Source of the DNA: Tritrichomonas musculus
Taxonomy: Eukaryota > Parabasalia > Tritrichomonadida > Tritrichomonadidae
DNA: 64,000 nucleotides
Direction: 5' to 3'
Assembly: GCA_039105265.1 (NCBI GenBank)
Contig: JAPFFF010000043.1
Location: forward strand, 372,001-436,000
Shown here: positions 20,932-32,171 of the stretch, piece after piece
Layout of the letters: each line of letters opens with the position of its first letter
Position numbering within the stretch: position 1 is the stretch's first letter
Notes under the pieces: model-generated
The model's database searches: none
Told to the model about the DNA's origin: nothing
The model's input: the letters and a program-made list of their open reading frames with translations, nothing else
Translations under genes and position numbers: made by a program

Positions 20932-22256
20932 TTAGATAAAAAAATATAATGTATGAAATATAATATATTTTTTATTGTGACAGCAGATTTTTATTTAGAG
21001 AGATTCTTTGTCTGAAAGAAGAGTCGCTTAGTAATATATTTATAAAATTTATATATACTATATGAAACTTTTTGAATGTATAATTAGTCTTTAATTCAAA
21101 TACCATCTATTGATAAAACTTAGGGAGCAAAAAAAATATTTCTTAGAGGATTTGTGGAAAAAAAACTTCAAATTTACTATTTATGACTGAAAATTCAAAG
21201 TATGCATTCTGAAATCTGATTTATAAAAGCATTATTTCAAATAAAAAAGAGTGGCAAAGCTAATTTTAGACAATCATCAAGCAAACGGATATTACTTTTA
21301 ATCTCTAATCATGATGCCATTGTTCAAAAATTAGAAAGATTATGTTTTTTAACTTAATTTTATATAACAAATGGCCACCAGTCTTTCAACTCGAAACATA
21401 TGAAATGGTTATTAAAAAATTTCGTTTATCCAACTCTTCAAAAAGAAAGATCATTTAAAGACAAAATTAATGGCTTGCAATTCAAACTCGAATTCCTTTG
21501 AAAAATGGCAGATCGCATTTTCTCCTACTTCCATTGTGTCTTTATAGGTAGAGTTTTGTATGCTTTAATACAGAGGAGTATGAAAAGGCTTTATATTTTA
21601 AGCAAACTATTTCAGATGAATCATTAATAAGTGTCATGAAAGCTTCATATTCTGAAATAGTTTACCCAAGTGAATTGATAGATACTCAAGTGCAAGGTTA
21701 TAAAAATGAAGCTTGTACTCAATTAGGTTATGAAATAAAGTTATCTAAAAGAGACAATGAAGAGGTGCATCGATTGATAAAGAAGAAATATAAGAAAAAA
21801 ATATTTGTTGTTAATTTTGCATTTATATAAGACATAGTATTTAAACTATTCAAGTTTGTTGAATTAGAAATTGAAGTTATCAATGAATTTCAAGATACAG
21901 TCAATGTATACACAAATTTTAGTTCGCCAATGCTACTTCATTGCCAAAAGTGAAAAAATAAAGCGTCTTTAGTGGCATTTCTCCACATTACAGATACAGA
22001 TCTAACTTTTATAATATGTTACTTTTACCTCTTTCAGGTAATACAACTTATTTAACACAATTTCATTTTTAATCAACAAACTTTATTTTTTTCTCTCCCA
22101 CAGGTTTTTCATAATATACACTTTTTATACACATAATATCATCCAGATCCGTTTTTAAATCAAATATCTTTGCGAGGAAATGCTATATAAAAAATAAAGA
22201 AATATGCATATGAGTATTTTACATCGCATGTCATAATAGTGTCAATCTAAAGATTT
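20932..22256. other. decayed, formerly coding region
   Basis: Short coding-like stretches appear in shifting plus-strand frames (for example SEIVYPSELIDTQVQGYKNE near 21650), but no frame stays open beyond about 65 codons. The composition is less AT-rich than true spacers here. I cannot assign the family. It may be the 5' part of the transposase remnant that follows. Confidence 0.35.
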
Positions 22257-22790
22257 TGTTGGCATCTATTCAAACTTTCCTCGCTAATGATTCTATAAAG
22301 AAATTGCAGATATCCAATCAGATGTTTTGAATTATATTGCAACTTATTTTGCAAAGAAGTTATCAAGACCATGCAACTCATCAGATTTGGCGAGGCTCAG
22401 AAATAATTCGATTAATATTACCATCTACTAAGAACCATGAAAAACATTGATAATTAAGTTTTTAACAGATCGAGACTATACTGTGGTAAAATATCTAAAG
22501 ATGATATGGGAGGATTAAGATATGTTTATCCATATCTCTCAGAATCAAGGATATTTGAATTTGGGCAAATAGTATCAAAAGTTCTGGAAATTCAAATATC
22601 ATGTTCAACAGTTAATAGAGTTGAGCATCTTCTCAATTTTAATTTTCTGCCTCCAAAAATAAGACATAATTTCACTCAACCTCAAATTCATTAGAGATTG
22701 TTATTTTCAAGAAGAGTTTTAATCAATGGAATTTCTGGAGATGTGTTTTTGGCTCATATAGCAATTAAATTTGGAGGCGTAGAGGTGAAG
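22257..22790 (+). pseudogene. Tc1/mariner-like transposase remnant
   Basis: In the clearest frame (22506-22694) one reads FEFGQIVSKVLEIQISCSTV, then NRVEHLLNFNFLPPKIRH, then a stop at a position where a related protein would continue RLLFSRRVLINGISGDVFL. This pattern, a helix-turn-helix followed by a P-rich turn, a T-x-x-Q/H segment and RL-F, resembles the linker between the HTH and DDE domains of Tc1/mariner-type transposases. Multiple stops and frame changes occur on both sides, so it is dead. The assignment rests on a short stretch. Confidence 0.4.
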
Positions 22791-23014
22791 ATATTGATGA
22801 AATATATGAAAAAAACAGACAAATTCCCAGATTCCATAAAATTTTAAATAACAAATCTGGATTGTTATAAATACAATTGGAGCAAAAAAATTGAAACTTC
22901 AAAAAATAATAAGGATAAAAAATTTGACTTATTAATAGGAATATTAATGCAGCTATTTGAAACAACTGTTGCTCGTCCCTTGAAACGACATAATAAGACC
23001 CTTCGAATGATCAC

Positions 23015-23365
23015 TTGCGTAGGATCATCTGCGCAGTAGGTCTATTATTTTTGGTTTGTATCGTTAAGAGTCGATCATTAACGAACAACATCACTAATGA
23101 ACTTATCATAAACGATCCAGCTATGACATCTATCGTGAACGATCCATCTATGACATTTATCGTAAACGATCCAACTATGATATCTGATGTGAACGATCCA
23201 ACTATGATATCTGATGTGAACGATCCATCTATGATATCTGATGTAAACGATCCAGCAATGACATCTATCGTAAACGATCCAGCTATGATATCTGATCCAA
23301 CAAATATACCAACACAGCTAGCTAATTATAGTATCGAAATTAACATTTATGCGTTATCTGTGTAA
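23015..23365 (+). CDS. short repetitive ORF with signal-peptide-like start and 10-residue NDPxM repeats
   Basis: The open frame begins with a hydrophobic stretch (RRIICAVGLLFLVCIVKSRS) that looks like a signal peptide, followed by about seven 10-residue units of the form VNDPSMISDV. There is no in-frame ATG before the repeats, only a TTG, so it may be 5'-truncated. Base and codon use (CGATCC, AACGAT) differ from flanking genes. It ends 16 bases before the next ORF on the same strand, a compact arrangement. I recognise no family. It may be a remnant of a large mobile element. Confidence 0.4.
   Translation: MRRIICAVGLLFLVCIVKSRSLTNNITNELIINDPAMTSIVNDPSMTFIVNDPTMISDVNDPTMISDVNDPSMISDVNDPAMTSIVNDPAMISDPTNIPTQLANYSIEINIYALSV
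23090..23298 (+). repeat. 30-bp tandem repeats
   Basis: About seven units built on AACGATCCA.CTATGA.ATCT..., in frame with the 23015-23365 ORF and encoding its NDPxM repeats. Confidence 0.85.
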
Positions 23366-23381
23366 GTTTATTTCCATCGAA

Positions 23382-23777
23382 ATGAGTAAGAACAAGAATC
23401 CAACACAACCAACTCTCGAAGAGTTATACACTACCGATGACTTAGTATTACTTAAACGAGCTATCACGGAGTTAACAACTAAACAAGATTACAAGACCCT
23501 CAACACTCTGTTTCGTCGTAATCCAAATGCTAGTAAGTTCGATACTAGAACACTTCATGAAGATATACCACAATCGACAAAACGATTCACCAAACGTTAT
23601 GGTAAACTCTGTAACGTATCACGAACAGTTCCACGACAGAGTACTACCAAACCAGAAGAGATGGACACGTATACTTATAAGTCCAGATACTATGATCCAC
23701 ATACCAAATCGTTTAGGTATATAGCTAAACCTATCGAACCATATGCTAGTGCTTCACGAATTCGTGCTAGGTACTAA
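23382..23777 (+). CDS. small basic protein, unknown family
   Basis: From the ATG at 23382 (MSKNKNPTQPTLEELYTTDD) this is about 131 residues, basic, with a tyrosine- and arginine-rich C-terminus (SRYYDPHTKSFRYIAKPIEP then YASASRIRARY). An in-frame ATG at 23349 is possible, but the MSKNK start has TCC/ATCGAA just upstream and leaves no overlap with the preceding ORF. Codon usage is less AT-biased than neighbouring host genes. I do not recognise a domain. The basic tail suggests nucleic-acid binding. Closely spaced, compositionally foreign ORFs would fit a fragment of a Maverick/Polinton-like element, but no polymerase, integrase or capsid gene is present here to prove it. Confidence 0.5.
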   Translation: MSKNKNPTQPTLEELYTTDDLVLLKRAITELTTKQDYKTLNTLFRRNPNASKFDTRTLHEDIPQSTKRFTKRYGKLCNVSRTVPRQSTTKPEEMDTYTYKSRYYDPHTKSFRYIAKPIEPYASASRIRARY

Positions 23778-23805
23778 ATTGACACAGAACACAGATCGCG
23801 CACAT

Positions 23806-23945
23806 ACATAAAAAACGTTTTTTGGTTTTTATTTCAATACATTTTGATCGGAAATGATTGCTTTTCTCACAAATAAAAACCAAAAAATCATAAAAAACGT
23901 TTTTTGGTTTTTATTTGAATGCTTTTTGATCGGAAATGATCGATT
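23806..23945. repeat. duplicated palindromic unit (GGTTTTTATTT ... AAATAAAAACC)
   Basis: The 54-base unit beginning CATAAAAAACGTTTTTTGG and ending TTTTGATCGGAAATGAT occurs twice, at about 23808 and 23888. The two copies are separated by a reverse-oriented AAATAAAAACCAAAAAAT, so each can fold with the centre. It lies directly after the small basic ORF and could be a terminal repeat or 3'-end structure. Confidence 0.75.
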
Positions 23946-24490
23946 CAATGTTTTTTTTTTTTTTTTTAATTTTGGGTGTAAAATGGCATAAAAGTGTCTA
24001 TTAAATATTCATGTTGTAAAATGCCATATTAAAATAATACTCGAAAAAAATGAAGAATTTTTAATGAAAATTTTTGAAAACAAAACTAGTTTTGGATTTT
24101 AAATCTATGGAAGCTATTGTTGACATGCTTATTTTATATTGTATTATATGACCATTTAAATGGAAAATAACTAATCTTTAAAAAATTTTTTTTGTCCATA
24201 AATAACGGGTTTTGATCGTCTACCCACATAACAAAAAAAATTCAATAAAAAATAATTCTTACGAATTCATCAATCTGATATTTAAACAAAGTAATATTAA
24301 AACTAAAGAGAGTTTTTAAAACAAATATATTGAAAATTTCCTTTCATTGAATTCATTAACTTTTCAATGATATAAAAAAAAACATATTGATCTCCTTCAT
24401 TCAATTTTTCAATACAATTCAATTTTAGTGAATTTTTTTGTTCACAAATATTAATCAAAAATTGAATAACTTGAATTTAAAATTTTCATA
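23946..24490. other. intergenic upstream of second Myb gene
   Basis: AT-rich with a T run near 23950. No gene is visible. The segment immediately before the ATG contains several TCA words. Confidence 0.4.
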
Positions 24491-25441
24491 ATGATTCCGG
24501 ACCAACTCCAATTCTCACAACTTTCTTTTTGCCTACCAGCAAAACATTCATTTAATGACAGTAACATGAAAATGCATGAAGAGGATATGAGTGGTTCTCA
24601 AAGTATGAAACAAACCTTTCCTTCATCTAATATTTCATCAAACTTATCTTGTCCTACAGTTGATACATCACAATTATCTTATTCAGATGAGAGTTCTGAT
24701 AGTGAAAAATTCAATTCACAAAGCAATTCCAATTCGAAAAGGAAGTTTTTCACAAAAGAAGAAGATCGTCTTCTCACTATCGCTGCAATGACGTTCAGAC
24801 AGGGATGCTGGAATAGTATAGCCCAACATGTTCCCGGAAAAACACCCAAACAATGCAGAGATCGATGGACTAACTATCTTCAACCTTTTCTTAAATTTGA
24901 ACCCTGGACTAACCAAGAAGATCAACTGCTTGTCTCTCTTGTAAACGATAAAGGAACTCATTGGACAAAAATGAAGTCTTACTTTCCTAATAGGTCTACA
25001 AATTCTATTAAAAATAGATGGTATTGGCTTATAAAAAATCAAGTGAAAGTTATTCCAGCAAGTAAATTAAATAATCATTTCAGTAATCAAATTCCATACC
25101 AGCCTATTTCAAATTATTCAATAGGAGAAAATAATTATTATGGAATTAATTCAAATGGAATTTTCAATAATAATATAAATATAATTAATAATAATACAAA
25201 TAATTCTCAAATTGATTTCCAACAAAAAAATAATCAAAAATATTATCTTATGAAAAATAGAGTAAAAAGGAAGAATTCTATAAGGTCATCAAAAAAGCAA
25301 AATAATTTAAACAAAAACATGCATTCTAACTTCTCAAGCACATATTCTCAACCAAATAATAATAATAATTTGCAATCTAAAAAACCAAATTTCGCAAAAG
25401 ATGAATTAATATCATTTAATCCAGAAGAATTAGATTGGTGA
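24491..25441 (+). CDS. R2R3 Myb-like DNA-binding protein
   Basis: This 316-residue protein has Myb repeats at about 78-180. The first is KRKFFTKEEDRLLTIAAMTF with GCWNSIAQHVPGKTPKQCRD and RWTNYLQP. The second is KFEPWTNQEDQLLVSLVNDK with THWTKMK and the recognition helix STNSIKNRWYWL. The PKQCRDRW and SIKNRW helices are canonical for DNA contact. The remainder is Ser/Asn-rich with a basic patch (RVKRKNSIRSSKKQ). It is likely a nuclear transcription regulator, paralogous to but well diverged from the Myb gene at 19999. The first ATG is preceded by TTTTCATA. Confidence in the domain is high; the target is unknown. Confidence 0.9.
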   Translation: MIPDQLQFSQLSFCLPAKHSFNDSNMKMHEEDMSGSQSMKQTFPSSNISSNLSCPTVDTSQLSYSDESSDSEKFNSQSNSNSKRKFFTKEEDRLLTIAAMTFRQGCWNSIAQHVPGKTPKQCRDRWTNYLQPFLKFEPWTNQEDQLLVSLVNDKGTHWTKMKSYFPNRSTNSIKNRWYWLIKNQVKVIPASKLNNHFSNQIPYQPISNYSIGENNYYGINSNGIFNNNINIINNNTNNSQIDFQQKNNQKYYLMKNRVKRKNSIRSSKKQNNLNKNMHSNFSSTYSQPNNNNNLQSKKPNFAKDELISFNPEELDW

Positions 25442-28156
25442 ACTCTTATATGAAATATATTTTCTTTTTTTCTTTTTTTTTTTTTTTAAATCGAAATCTA
25501 TCTTTGTTATTAAAAAAAAAGATAAAACAATATGCGTTTTTTATGTTCATTAAAAGAACCATTTTTGCTTTATTTCCATTATATGATTTCGGTTGGCAAG
25601 ACAAAGAAAATTCGATGAGATTTTCAAAGAGAATTATTTTTGAGATGATTTCAAATTTCAAATAACAAAAGACTTAATGATTAATCCGTTGTAGATTCAT
25701 TTATGAAGCATTTTTTTAATATTTTGAATCATCTGGTAAATTGAGTTTTTATATCAAAAGTTCTTTTTATGTATTTCAATTTTGTGAACCATTTTATAAC
25801 CTTTACAATTACATAGAAATTCTTAAGAAATTATTTTTTGAAAATTTCAATGAAGCTTTTGATAGATATTTGAATATTTCTACAAAAATATGAATCATAT
25901 TATATGATGGAAGCTTGCGTTTTGGATAAAAATTCATATAGATTTGATATTATATAACTTGAATTATGGAGAGAATTCAATTAAATATCATTATTTCAGT
26001 ATTTCATTATTGTTTTACTCCAAAAAATGAAAATAATCAAGAAATTATTAAAGATAATGAATTAAATATTTTTATATATATCATTCTTATAATCTCATTT
26101 CTTAATTTCGAAAATAATTTCTTAAGAATTTTTATGGAAATAAATTATTTTTACCAGCAAAATAAATATACAGGATATCTATTTAATTTTAGAATTGAAT
26201 AATAAACATAATTTTAAATGTTTGTATAGCATTGAAAATATTAAGGTAAAAGTTTTTAAAATAAAGAATAAGATCAATATTTTTAGAAATGAATAACTTT
26301 TTTTCCAAAAAAAAAGTATATCTTATGTAAATATGTTTTTTTATTATAGAGCATAAAATAAAATATATTCAATTATTTAAGAGAATAAAAATAAAATTAA
26401 AATAATTGGACATTTATTTGAAAAAATATTTTGTTTTCTATAAGATATAAAAGTATTTTAGTTCTGACCATAAGCTTATTAAAAATTCTATGTTATCTGA
26501 ATTTAACCAATTATAATTATCAGAAATAATGATGGCAATGATGAAAAGTATTGAAAAAAATTCAGAAATCACAATTTTGTATTAGTTTAAAATCATATGT
26601 AACTTTTTGACTGAATGAATAATTTATATTTTTATATTTTCAAAATTCAATTTTCCCGTTTTTTAATGAGTTGTTTTGTATAATTATAATATAATATAAT
26701 TATTTTTTTATGTTTTACAAAGATGATATCATTTTTTTGTTAAAGCAAACTATTTTTTTTCAAAGCATCGGTTTTCAACACTTAACTCAAAAAATAATAT
26801 TAATTAAATAAGAATATAAAAATGCTTTTTAATAGTGTATTGTTTTTAAAGATTTTTTTTTTAATTTTTATCCTTAATTGAATTTTTTTCTTTTTATATT
26901 GCTGATTAATTCACCATCTCACAAGACAGATCAATCGTTTGGTTAAAAAACAATTTGAAATATTCAAAATAATCTTTTTCTTTATAAATATTTTTTTTTT
27001 TTTTTAAAAAGGAGAAAAACAACAATATATCATTAAAGGTGCTTAAATACAAATAATTTAACTTACAAACAAAATAATAAATTCTTTTGAATTGTAATTC
27101 TTTTGGAAATTATTTTTTTATTTTCGATTTAAATATAAAAATGCAAAGAATTTTAGAAAATATTAATTTTGAAATTATAAGGTATATCCTCCAATTCTAA
27201 ATTTTATTTTTTTTTTTTTGGAATTTTATATCAATATTTCTGGGAAAGAAAGTAAAACAACCTGTCTTTTAATTATATATCATAAAAAATTTGCATTTAA
27301 CATTCATTTAAAAGTCAATATTTTTTTAGAAAGCAGTAAAAATCTAGATTATTTTCTACAATATTTATTAAACATTTTGAATATTATTGTTTTCATTGTT
27401 TTGAAATTTTGAATATATTGTCTTCAATTGTGAATAACTCTGAAATAATCAATATCTTCTTGCAAAAGCAAAAATATACTATTTAAGATATCGTAAGTAA
27501 TATTTTATTTCTAAAATTTAATTAATACTTATTAATTAATCTCATATTTTCTAAAATTTAATTAATATATATTTTAGAAAATTAATGGAAATAAAATCTT
27601 TTTTACATTTTTATAGATTCTATGCTATTATCAAGAAATATTTTACCAATAATGTTATAGAAAATTTGATCCAAATTATCATTGATGATCATTTAATGCA
27701 TTATTTAGAGCTGGAAAAAATAATAATCTTGGTTCTAAAATAATAAATTTTCTAACCTTTTATTATGCGACAGTTCACTTCAAAATATATATTGTAATAA
27801 TTTCATAAAGTTCTTGATTTTTTATTTTCCTATAGTTAAGTAGAAAAATGAAAAATATGCTTTTATTTTCCTATATTTAAGAAAAAAATGAAATATATAG
27901 TGAGAATAAAAATATTGACCAAATAATCACAAATCATGCTAAGTATTTTTTATTTATTAATTTACTTATCATTTTTATTTCTTATGACAACAACAGATGT
28001 ATATATATTATTATTTTGCATCATCTGTTTTTCCAAAAAATGAAAGAAAATTTTCAATGAATAACAGAACGGGAGACACTAAACCGTTTATAATTTTTTC
28101 AAAATTTTGATTTCGAAAAACGATTGATTTTGAATATTTTAAATTTATAGTTTGAA
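25442..28156. other. 2.7 kb gene desert
   Basis: Only short, low-complexity open frames occur here (25435-25665, 25966-26202, 27218-27412), all without motifs. Local direct repeats are seen at 27505-27575 (TTTCTAAAATTTAATTAATA) and 27820-27890 (TTTTATTTTCCTATA). I find no gene I can support. Confidence 0.4.
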
Positions 28157-28884
28157 TTTTTATTAAGCACAAATATAATAAAAATTTTAATCTATTAGAT
28201 TTATTATAATTATTATTTTAAATGAGAAATTTATGTTTTTAAAAATCAGAATTGAGAACTTTACAAGATTTCCTCTCAATTTCAAATCCGTCTTTTCTCT
28301 CCAATTTCATAACAAATTTTTGAAATATTGATAAAATCATCGTTATCATATATGAATTTTCTGATGGCTAAATTTCATTGAATTTGGTGCGCTACATTTT
28401 TCGTAACAGAAATATGATTTACTTATTTAATTTTTTTTTTTAGAAATATAAATCCCTAATGATGATTATCAATAATCAACAGGATATTTTATGTTTTGGA
28501 GCTTCATTTCATTAAATCATCAAAAAAATTACATATCTAATTTAATATACATTAGCCAAGTCCAACATTATTAGGCAAGAAATTCCAATTTATACCAACC
28601 AAAAAGCAAATATATGATACTTTTATGATATAAATGATTAATAAAATGATTTTTATAGAAAAGTTTTAACAAATTTTTAACTTTGAACAAAATTATTCAA
28701 AGTTAAAAATTTGCCTATTACGATCAGCATTTGAATTCAAAAGTCATTATTTTTTTATAGTAATATCTTGTTTTCTATCGCATTAAATATATCATAATTA
28801 ATAATTTAATTTTATTATATGTCATTAAATAAAATATATTAATTATAATCATATTTGTTATTAATTCGATAGTTTCGACCCTTC
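28157..28884 (+). repeat. 0.7 kb dispersed repeat, copy 2
   Basis: Same orientation as 293-1010, running from TTTTTATTAAGCACAAATAT to TAGTTTCGACCCTTCT. Here no BspA-like gene follows on the same strand. A BspA fragment lies about 0.4 kb further on, on the opposite strand. Confidence 0.85.
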
Positions 28885-29012
28885 TGATATATAAGATGGA
28901 AATTCTACCATTTTAAAACTATATAATAGAGTATTTCATTGCCAAAGTCGTCATCAATATTTGAAGAAGAAGTAAAAGTGTCACTCGTACTATCTGATTG
29001 AATGCATAGGCA

Positions 29013-29048
29013 CAACTTTTTGAGTTATGTAAAGCACTCAAAAAGTTG
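29013..29048. repeat. perfect 13-bp inverted repeat (CAACTTTTTGAGT)
   Basis: CAACTTTTTGAGT at 29013-29025 is the exact reverse complement of ACTCAAAAAGTTG at 29036-29048, with a 10-base loop. It is one of a recurring family of ACTTTTTG/CAAAAAGT hairpins in the spacers of this window. Confidence 0.9.
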
Positions 29049-29254
29049 CAAACAGAAAATAATGATAAATGAAGTGATTTACTTGCTTTATCTAGGCATT
29101 TTTATAGTTTATGCCATTAATTTGATTAAGTTTGTGAAATTATTAATACTGCAAATATGCTCATGTGATTTATGTAAAAAGCTGAAGAATTTAGCTAATG
29201 ATATTATTTAAGCACGAATGATGATTTTAGAATATATATTATGATTATTTTGTA

Positions 29255-29620
29255 TTTGATAAAGGCAGCAGATTATCATAATCGGGAAGCGTTATTTTGG
29301 TCAATTTCTTCCAATTAAATGGAGGAATAACAATTGTTTGAAGACCGGAACTGTTAAAAAAGCACTTTTCCTTTTCTTTTCTTTTTTTTTTTTTATTGAT
29401 GCTGGTATTGATATATTTCAAAAAATGCAGATTCTTTAATCTCTGCCATTGACTCTGGTATATCTATTTTCCTCATATTTTTGCAACCTTCAAATGACAT
29501 TTTCGATGCCATTTTGACTGAGAAGAAAATAGACAATTTCCAACCTGGTGGCAAATTCAATGAATAAGAATATCCTTTTTTACATAAATGCAACCATAAT
29601 CACAACTTTGTTGGCGAGAT
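29255..29620 (-). pseudogene. BspA-like leucine-rich repeat fragment
   Basis: Minus-strand pieces read MSFEGCKNMRKIDIPESMAE with IKESAFFE, and in another frame SSGLQTIVIPPFNWKKLTKI with TLPDYDNLLP. Both match the BspA repeat pattern (FxxCxxLxxIxIPxxVxxIxxxAF). The pieces are separated by a T-rich insertion near 29380 that changes frame. No intact N-terminal domain is near. Confidence 0.7.
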
Positions 29621-30447
29621 CATTAAAATTTCAAGTGAGAATATCTCAACATATTTGAAGAATATTTTAAATATTTTTTGAATGATGATTTGATAAAGTA
29701 GATTATTTCTTATTGAATGATGATTGGATCAAAATCTATTGGACACCTTTTGCGTTTATTCATTTTCAGCCTCTGCTAGTTGAATTATATAGAGATTATT
29801 TAATCAATTACCAAAATACTGAAGAAGAAATAAAGAATTCACTAATAATTTTTTTTTTACTTTACCATCTTTTTTAGTAGTATTTACATATTGTTTACTT
29901 GTAGTATATTTCTTGGATCATGTTCATGAAATAATTTGAATAAATTTAAATTAAATATAAATTTTTCAATATTTTATTTTAATACATAAAACTATTTATA
30001 TCTTTGCTAAATTTAATTTTATTTATATTTTAATAATTTAATTATATTTATTAATATAAATTGATCAATAAATAAATAAATATTTCGAATTATTTTTTGT
30101 CTTTCTTGAAGAAATTTGAAATAAATATATGACCAATATTAATTAAAAATTCATTTAATTTTGACCTAAAATCAAAATTATTATATCTTAATTAATAAAA
30201 TTAAAATATTTAAAATAATATTCAATATATATTATAATTTAAAATTTAATATAAAAAATATAATTAATTATTTAAAATTCATATTTTGATTGTGAAATAT
30301 TAATTAATTAAATTGAATGAATACAAAAAATAATTGTCTATCTTTGAATTTGAGAGAAATATACATTTAAAAAGTTGCCATTTTTCTTTTTAAATTGCTT
30401 TTCTGAAGAAAACGAAAATAAAAAAAAATTTATTTTTATATCAAGTC
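29621..30447. other. intergenic with a short coding-like fragment
   Basis: At about 29705-29840 on the plus strand one frame reads DDWIKIYWTPFAFIHFQPLL then VELYRDYLINYQNTEEEIKN, which looks like real protein but is short, lacks a start and matches nothing I recognise. The rest is extremely AT-rich. Confidence 0.35.
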
Positions 30448-32061
30448 ATGCAACAAGTGAGGACAAATTATGGAATTGTAGAAGGAGAAATTCTTGAATC
30501 AGGAGTTTCTGTATTCAAAGGAATTCCATATGCAGCACCCCCAGTTGGAAATCTTAGATGGAAACGCCCAATTCCGCCTCATAAATGGGAAGGCATACGC
30601 CCAGCCAAAGAATTTTCACCAATTTATCCCCAGTCAGATGATTATCCTTTCTATGTCAAAGAATTTGGCAGACCATCTGATTATCCGACAAGCGAAGACT
30701 GTTTATACCTCAACATATGGACCAATGCAAAAAGTACAACAGATAAATTCCCAGTTTTGTTTTTCATCCACGGAGGAGGCTATGATCACGGATACGGACA
30801 TCGAACACCAATCAATGGTGAAAATTTTGCCCAAAAAGATATCGTCTTTGTTTCATTCAATTACAGAATTGGTGTTTTTGGCTTCCTTTCGCATCCACTT
30901 CTTGAATGTGATGAGCATGAAATCTATGAACTCAAAGAAGATGATGAACTCAATGATGATCTTGAGCCAAAATACATCATTACAGAACCCTCAGAAAATT
31001 TTGAATGCTCAGAAAATTCAGAGTACTCAGAAAATTCTGAAGATGAAGACAGCAATGTAAATGCTAATAGCTATTATCATTCAGATGACGGATCAATTGA
31101 AAAAAGTGGAAATTATGGTTTGTATGACCAATTGGCAGCACTTCACTGGGTACATGAAAACATATCACATTTTGGAGGTGATCCATCGAATATCATCCTC
31201 ATTGGTCAAAGTGCTGGAGCAATGTCCATTGAAATTATGTATGAATCAAAATTGACACGTGGACTCTTTTCAAAAGTAATAATGATGAGCGGAGGCGGTT
31301 ACATCACAAAAATTCCAATTTTGAAATCACTTGGCTGCCGAAGCAGAAAAGAAGTACAACGCACATCAGGCCGATTGTTACTACATACACTAAAATGCAA
31401 GACATTGTCAGAAGCGCGGAAGATCCCATACAAAGTTCTATACGAAGCATACGAAAAATGCGTTTATCCGTTCACATTGACACCGTTTGTTGATGGTGAA
31501 ATATACACGCAAAGTCATGCAAAATGGGAAAAACATCTCAGAACACTTCATCATCAAGAGAAGGATATTTTGACGAATAAACATAAACATGTACCAAGTT
31601 CAGTCGACTTGAGTGACCTTCATTATTATAGAAATATTCCAATGATCATCGGATGCCTACAAAACGAATTTGGCTATCAAACGAAAACCTATTTTTATCG
31701 TTGTACGATTAATTTATGCAATTTCCTTTGTGAAACAGTCTTCAACAACCCTGAATTTAAAAATAAAGGACCTTTCTTGTACTTCGGTAAATATTCAATG
31801 CCCGGAGAAGACAAACGAGGCGCTTTTCACAGCTCAGAGATGTGGTTTGTGTTTGAACAGATAAAAAATTGCTGGAGGAAAATGGGAGAAAAGGAAGAAC
31901 AATTGTCACATTTGTTCTCCAATTACTGGTCCAACTTCGCACACACAGGAAATCCTAACGGATTAGAACTTCCTGATTGGCACCCATTCACATCGGAAAA
32001 GCCGAAGCAATTGACAATTGAAGATAAGAAAGTCACAATGAAAAAGAAACATAAATTTTAA
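30448..32061 (+). CDS. type-B carboxylesterase / para-nitrobenzyl esterase-like hydrolase
   Basis: This 537-residue alpha/beta hydrolase has the classic type-B carboxylesterase motifs. FKGIPYAAPPVGNLRW is near the N-terminus, EDCLYLNIW is the second signature, FFIHGGGYDHGYG is the oxyanion hole and IGQSAGAMS holds nucleophile S255. An acidic residue lies in the NEFGY segment and the histidine in GAFHSSEMWFVF. It would hydrolyse carboxylic esters. There is no signal peptide, so a cytosolic role is likely, as in bacterial PnbA. Oddly, an acidic Glu/Ser/Asp/Asn insertion (about 152-218, including SENFECSENSEYSENSEDE) sits between the FGFLSHPLL strand and the GNYGLYDQ helix. The start is set by TCAAGTC immediately before the ATG. 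Bacterial-type origin is plausible. Confidence 0.92.
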   Translation: MQQVRTNYGIVEGEILESGVSVFKGIPYAAPPVGNLRWKRPIPPHKWEGIRPAKEFSPIYPQSDDYPFYVKEFGRPSDYPTSEDCLYLNIWTNAKSTTDKFPVLFFIHGGGYDHGYGHRTPINGENFAQKDIVFVSFNYRIGVFGFLSHPLLECDEHEIYELKEDDELNDDLEPKYIITEPSENFECSENSEYSENSEDEDSNVNANSYYHSDDGSIEKSGNYGLYDQLAALHWVHENISHFGGDPSNIILIGQSAGAMSIEIMYESKLTRGLFSKVIMMSGGGYITKIPILKSLGCRSRKEVQRTSGRLLLHTLKCKTLSEARKIPYKVLYEAYEKCVYPFTLTPFVDGEIYTQSHAKWEKHLRTLHHQEKDILTNKHKHVPSSVDLSDLHYYRNIPMIIGCLQNEFGYQTKTYFYRCTINLCNFLCETVFNNPEFKNKGPFLYFGKYSMPGEDKRGAFHSSEMWFVFEQIKNCWRKMGEKEEQLSHLFSNYWSNFAHTGNPNGLELPDWHPFTSEKPKQLTIEDKKVTMKKKHKF

Positions 32062-32171
32062 AATATTAATTAGAAATACCATTTATATAATAAATAACCT
32101 ATTCCTATAACATTATATAAGATCTATTTCTATTTTTTTCATTTAATAATGAACCAAATTAATTATCAACA

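Noticed and set aside
25435-25665. 76-codon plus-strand ORF after the second Myb gene
   Set aside because: Mostly homopolymer-encoded Phe/Lys; no start context or family.
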